From Methanobacterium sp. (GTDB taxonomy: Archaea; Methanobacteriota; Methanobacteria; Methanobacteriales; Methanobacteriaceae): DNA of 7,719 bases. The translations under genes and the position numbers were made by a program. A model generated the notes under the pieces. The model worked only from the letters and a program-made list of their open reading frames with translations, was not told the DNA's origin and made no database searches. The DNA is taken from assembly GCA_021372715.1 (NCBI GenBank), contig JAJFTX010000079.1, forward strand, positions 1 to 7,719. The letters run 5' to 3'. Position 1 is the first letter of the stretch, and each line of letters begins with the position of its first letter. Below, piece after piece: positions 5,161 through 7,719 of the stretch.

Positions 5161-5528
5161 TAATTTTACTTTAAAAAAGTTATTTAGGGTTATCTATGAT
5201 TGTAAACACTATCTTTTTTAAATAAGTTTTAATATATTTTTATTTATGTTATAAACATGTAAAAATGATTTGATTTATAAAATAAGATATCATGGTTTGA
5301 TTATTATTATTTTATTAGCTTATTATTATTTATTGATAGGGTTAAGCTTTATTTTAGATCTGAATAAGGAATAAATGTTTATTTTTAAGCTTTTTAACGT
5401 TTGAAATATGTTTAAATTTTAAAAAGGAGAATGGAGAAAACTTACTAATACAACCTCGTTATAAAAAACTCATAGTGAGTCTAAAATAGGTAAAAGAGCT
5501 CTAAGAATATCTTTTTTAACTAAAAAAA
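5161..5528. other. AT-rich divergent intergenic spacer, no gene seen
   Basis: This spacer separates the divergent methyltransferase and surface-protein genes. It consists of low-complexity A/T DNA, including ATT/TTA triplet runs (about 5301-5336). A Shine-Dalgarno-like AAGGAGA (5425-5431) is followed by an ATG that opens only five codons (MEKTY, then stop), so no gene is called. A small hairpin ACTCA-n3-TGAGT (5468-5480) and a T6 run near 5512 are present. A second TATA-like run (5458-5468) could be a minor promoter. Confidence 0.5.
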
Positions 5529-5544
5529 CCAAAAACTTTATAAA
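5529..5544 (+). promoter_or_regulatory. BRE/TATA promoter of the surface protein gene
   Basis: CCAAAAAC followed by TTTATAAA is a near-consensus archaeal BRE and TATA pair. Transcription should start near 5567, giving a leader of about 45 nt that carries the GGAGG site at 5601. Confidence 0.6.
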
Positions 5545-5600
5545 CTCAAAAATTGATCAAAAGTTATCCATAGATTCTGAAAATGAATTTATAGGATTAC

Positions 5601-5605
5601 GGAGG
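5601..5605 (+). promoter_or_regulatory. Ribosome binding site pointing to an ATT start codon
   Basis: GGAGG here is 7 nt before an in-frame ATT (5613) but 31 nt before the first standard start codon, GTG (5637). In-frame TAG at 5592-5594 excludes any start further upstream. The spacing supports initiation at ATT. Confidence 0.55.
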
Positions 5606-5612
5606 CGGTAAA

Positions 5613-7496
5613 ATTAATAAAAAAATATTATATACAGTGTTACTATTATTGACTTTAACACTCCCTCTAAATGCTGTTTCTGCAGCAACGATAAATCAAA
5701 CAACAACAGTCGATTCTGTTCAATTTGATAAGTCAAATAGCTCAACACAAACCAATACAACAGATAATAACTATGAAACCCCTACAACAAGTACGCAAAC
5801 AAATACCACAACCACAGATACATCAACCATAAATTCTACCAGATATGAAGGTACAGATTCTAGCACTAGTAACTCCGGCACAGAAATTGCAGCCGGATCT
5901 GCACTGGCAGCTGGAAGCACAACCATCATCAAAGTACTGATCTACAGTGGAACCTACGCTGCTACCAGTTGTGTCAATGGACTAAAAACTGCATTAAACT
6001 ATGCTAACACTAACAACTTATTATCCGGTATCCAGTTCACCTATGGAACATCAACAGTGATTAATGCTGCCACACTATCCGGTTATGACGTTTTATACAT
6101 GCCCGGGGGCAGCGGAGGATGGTATTACCTAAATTCAGGTAATATCGATGGAACGGCCATTAAGAACTTCGTGGCAAATGGCGGAGGATATCTTGGTATT
6201 TGCGCCGGAGCATATGCTGCTGTAGCAACTGTCGATGGTTGGTACAGTGGATGGGGAATAGCACCCCATGTTAATGCTAAAGTAGTCAATTACGAAGGAA
6301 CCACCACCATGCAAATAACTTCAGCTGGACAGGAAGTATTAGGTCGCAGTGGAACCGTAACAGTAGCCCATTATAACGGAGCAGCCATGTACACAATCAG
6401 CAGTGGTGCAAAAATATTCGCAACTTATGCAGACAGTAAAACAGGTTACAACGGTTACGCAGACATAGTGGGAGACTACTATGGAAATGGTAGAACAGTA
6501 CTCATCGGATCTCATCCCGAGCTATCACCTCAGTATCCTGATATACTGGCAAATCTGATAGCATGGGCTGCCAATGTACAAGAAACAGATCCTGATCCTG
6601 ATCCTGGTAGTGTAACATTAAGCCAAGTAGCTACCGCATCAACCAGTGTTAAAAGCTTTTTTGAATCCAACAAAAGATTACCAAACTACGTAACTATTAA
6701 CAACAATCAAATAACCATGCCCCAGTTACTATACCTAGTAGCAACAGCAACAAATCAGATAAATAGCGGTTCTACATCAGCAATATCAATTCAAAATGTT
6801 AATGACGCCACATCTTCCTCTGGAAGTATTAAATCAGGTAGTATCTTAAAATCAGAGTTTGTATCCATTGCTCAGACGGTCATATCTTACATCAACACCA
6901 ATGGTAAAGCACCAAACTATGTAAGCACATCCCTAGGAAATATGAGCTATGAAAATGTAGTATATATGCTCAGTAAAATAATGAACTACTATCAAACCAA
7001 TAACCGATTACCCAATTTCGTTACCATGACCGCATCATCATCAAGCAATAACAACACCACAACCCCTACCACCGTTACCATGTCCCAGGTTGGATCAGCA
7101 GCTACTACAGTTAAAAGTTATTATGAGAGCAATAAAGCCCTACCCAGTTCAGTTACCATAAACAGTCAATCAGTATCCATGGCATCACTACTAAACCTTC
7201 TAACCACAGCAACCATTCAGGCAAACAGCGGTTCAAATACAGCTATTACCTTGAAAACCGTAAACGCAGCCACCAGTTACACCGGAAGCATAAAATCAGG
7301 AAATATTCAAAAATCAGAGTTCCTAACCATTGCCCAAACTATAATAACCTACATCAACACCAATGGTAAACCACCAAGCTACGTATCTACTTCACTGGGA
7401 AATATGAACTTCAACAAAGTAGTGTACATGTTCAGTAAAATAATGAACTACTACCAAACCAATAACAGACTACCAAACTACGTATCAATGGCTTAA
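5613..7496 (+). CDS. Secreted pseudomurein-binding protein with class I amidotransferase-like (BPL_N-type) domain
   Basis: Residues are numbered from the GTG at 5637 (619 aa; 627 from ATT 5613). A signal peptide ends near VSA-A (16/17); only the ATT start gives it the usual basic start (NKK). A Thr/Ser/Asn-rich linker with several N-glycosylation sequons follows (17-95). Residues 97-314 form a class I glutamine-amidotransferase-like domain resembling the N-terminal domain of biotin-protein ligase. It has YMPGGSGG (154-161), nucleophile elbow GICAGAYAA (Cys189) and SHPE (His293, Glu295), so a full Cys-His-Glu triad. After a DPDPDPG hinge come two 139-residue modules (326-464, 480-618), each with two pseudomurein-binding repeats and a third partial one, marked by L/A-P-N-Y/F-V motifs. 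The protein should sit on the pseudomurein wall. An amidase, peptidase or amide-transfer role on wall peptides is inference; a purely structural role is possible. Confidence 0.85.
   Translation: MNKKILYTVLLLLTLTLPLNAVSAATINQTTTVDSVQFDKSNSSTQTNTTDNNYETPTTSTQTNTTTTDTSTINSTRYEGTDSSTSNSGTEIAAGSALAAGSTTIIKVLIYSGTYAATSCVNGLKTALNYANTNNLLSGIQFTYGTSTVINAATLSGYDVLYMPGGSGGWYYLNSGNIDGTAIKNFVANGGGYLGICAGAYAAVATVDGWYSGWGIAPHVNAKVVNYEGTTTMQITSAGQEVLGRSGTVTVAHYNGAAMYTISSGAKIFATYADSKTGYNGYADIVGDYYGNGRTVLIGSHPELSPQYPDILANLIAWAANVQETDPDPDPGSVTLSQVATASTSVKSFFESNKRLPNYVTINNNQITMPQLLYLVATATNQINSGSTSAISIQNVNDATSSSGSIKSGSILKSEFVSIAQTVISYINTNGKAPNYVSTSLGNMSYENVVYMLSKIMNYYQTNNRLPNFVTMTASSSSNNNTTTPTTVTMSQVGSAATTVKSYYESNKALPSSVTINSQSVSMASLLNLLTTATIQANSGSNTAITLKTVNAATSYTGSIKSGNIQKSEFLTIAQTIITYINTNGKPPSYVSTSLGNMNFNKVVYMFSKIMNYYQTNNRLPNYVSMA
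6612..7028 (+). repeat. Pseudomurein-binding module, copy 1
   Basis: Encodes residues 326-464 of the surface protein (numbered from GTG 5637), aligned without gaps to the second copy at 93 of 139 residues by hand count. LPNYV-like motifs are at 348-352, 425-429 and 458-462; the last is followed by no complete repeat. Confidence 0.75.
7074..7490 (+). repeat. Pseudomurein-binding module, copy 2
   Basis: Encodes residues 480-618, ending one codon before the stop. The first part has diverged most (ALPSSV replaces RLPNYV), while the C-terminal part (YYQTNNRLPN) is identical to copy 1. A Ser/Asn/Thr linker (465-479) separates the copies. Confidence 0.75.
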
Positions 7497-7525
7497 AAAA
7501 CGGATATTAAAATATAAAAACATAC

Positions 7526-7550
7526 TTTTCTTTTTTTTTTATTTTATTTT
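7526..7550 (+). terminator. Oligo-T terminator of the surface protein gene
   Basis: A T-dominated tract including about ten consecutive T begins some 30 nt after the TAA stop, followed by ATTTTATTTT. No hairpin is needed for archaeal termination. Confidence 0.65.
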
Positions 7551-7653
7551 AAAACAAGCTAAATTCCTTTTAAGAACTCATTATTTACTATCCCATTATA
7601 TAGGAAATTTCTATTATTAACCACTATTTCATATTTTCAATTATGAATATGGA

Positions 7654-7719
7654 ATAAAAAACTGAATTTCTACATAAAAAAACTGTAGTATTTCAACGTT
7701 ATAAAAAAACTGTAGTATT
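7654..7719. repeat. 27-bp tandem repeat cut by the window edge
   Basis: The 19-mer ATAAAAAAACTGTAGTATT occurs at 7674-7692 and again, identical, at 7701-7719, with a 27-bp period. A degenerate copy (ATAAAAAACTGAATTT) begins at 7654. The window ends at the end of the last copy, so the array may continue. On the minus strand each copy reads CAGTTTTTTTAT or CAGTTTTTTAT, an oligo-T tract, so the set could serve as tandem terminators for a minus-strand gene lying to the right. Confidence 0.5.

Noticed and set aside
5425..5449. AAGGAGA followed by ATG, a possible small gene
   Set aside because: The frame ends after five codons (MEKTY).
7654..7719. CRISPR array start
   Set aside because: The repeated 19-mer is mostly A/T, the interval between copies is only 8 bp, and no cas gene is in the window.

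Overview
This window reads as chromosomal DNA from a low-GC, probably mesophilic methanogen of the order Methanobacteriales, most likely Methanobacterium or a close relative. Supporting signs are pseudomurein-binding repeats in a surface protein, an LL-diaminopimelate aminotransferase end, a receiver protein with a methanogen-type output domain, AT-rich intergenic DNA with BRE/TATA-like boxes, oligo-T terminators and GGAGG/AGGTG ribosome binding sites. The genus is inferred; the order rests mainly on the pseudomurein-binding repeats.

Layout. At the left edge (2-118, +) is the tail of dapL, ending in a T9 terminator. Six genes follow on the minus strand, read here from left to right: a membrane-anchored trypsin-like serine protease (143-1183), a small NYN/PIN-fold protein (1323-1823), an Hsp20 small heat-shock protein (2195-2647), a four-helix membrane protein (2761-3207), a response regulator (3237-4106), and a membrane-anchored class I methyltransferase resembling the FAM173 family (4555-5085). 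Only the response regulator and the four-helix protein look like one transcription unit. The others have their own promoter-like boxes. After a divergent AT-rich spacer of about 530 bp comes a large plus-strand gene (5613-7496) for a secreted protein. It has a class I glutamine-amidotransferase-like (biotin-protein-ligase N-terminal-like) domain with an apparently complete Cys-His-Glu triad, followed by two 139-residue copies of a pseudomurein-binding repeat module.

How the genes may work together. Much of the window concerns the cell envelope and stress: wall precursor supply (DapL makes LL-diaminopimelate for lysine, and lysine is a component of pseudomurein), a surface protease, a wall-bound putative amidohydrolase, two membrane-anchored proteins, a small chaperone and a two-component receiver. 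No shared regulation is proven.

Noncoding DNA. Three intergenic stretches hold unexplained structure: a 166-bp segment bounded by an 11-bp inverted repeat and containing a 14-bp stem (1986-2151), five imperfect copies of a roughly 33-bp unit (4260-4424), and a compact element closed by a 10-bp helix (4467-4544). The right edge ends inside a 27-bp tandem repeat. The most interesting coding feature is the secreted amidotransferase-like, pseudomurein-binding protein, whose best-placed start appears to be a rare ATT codon.
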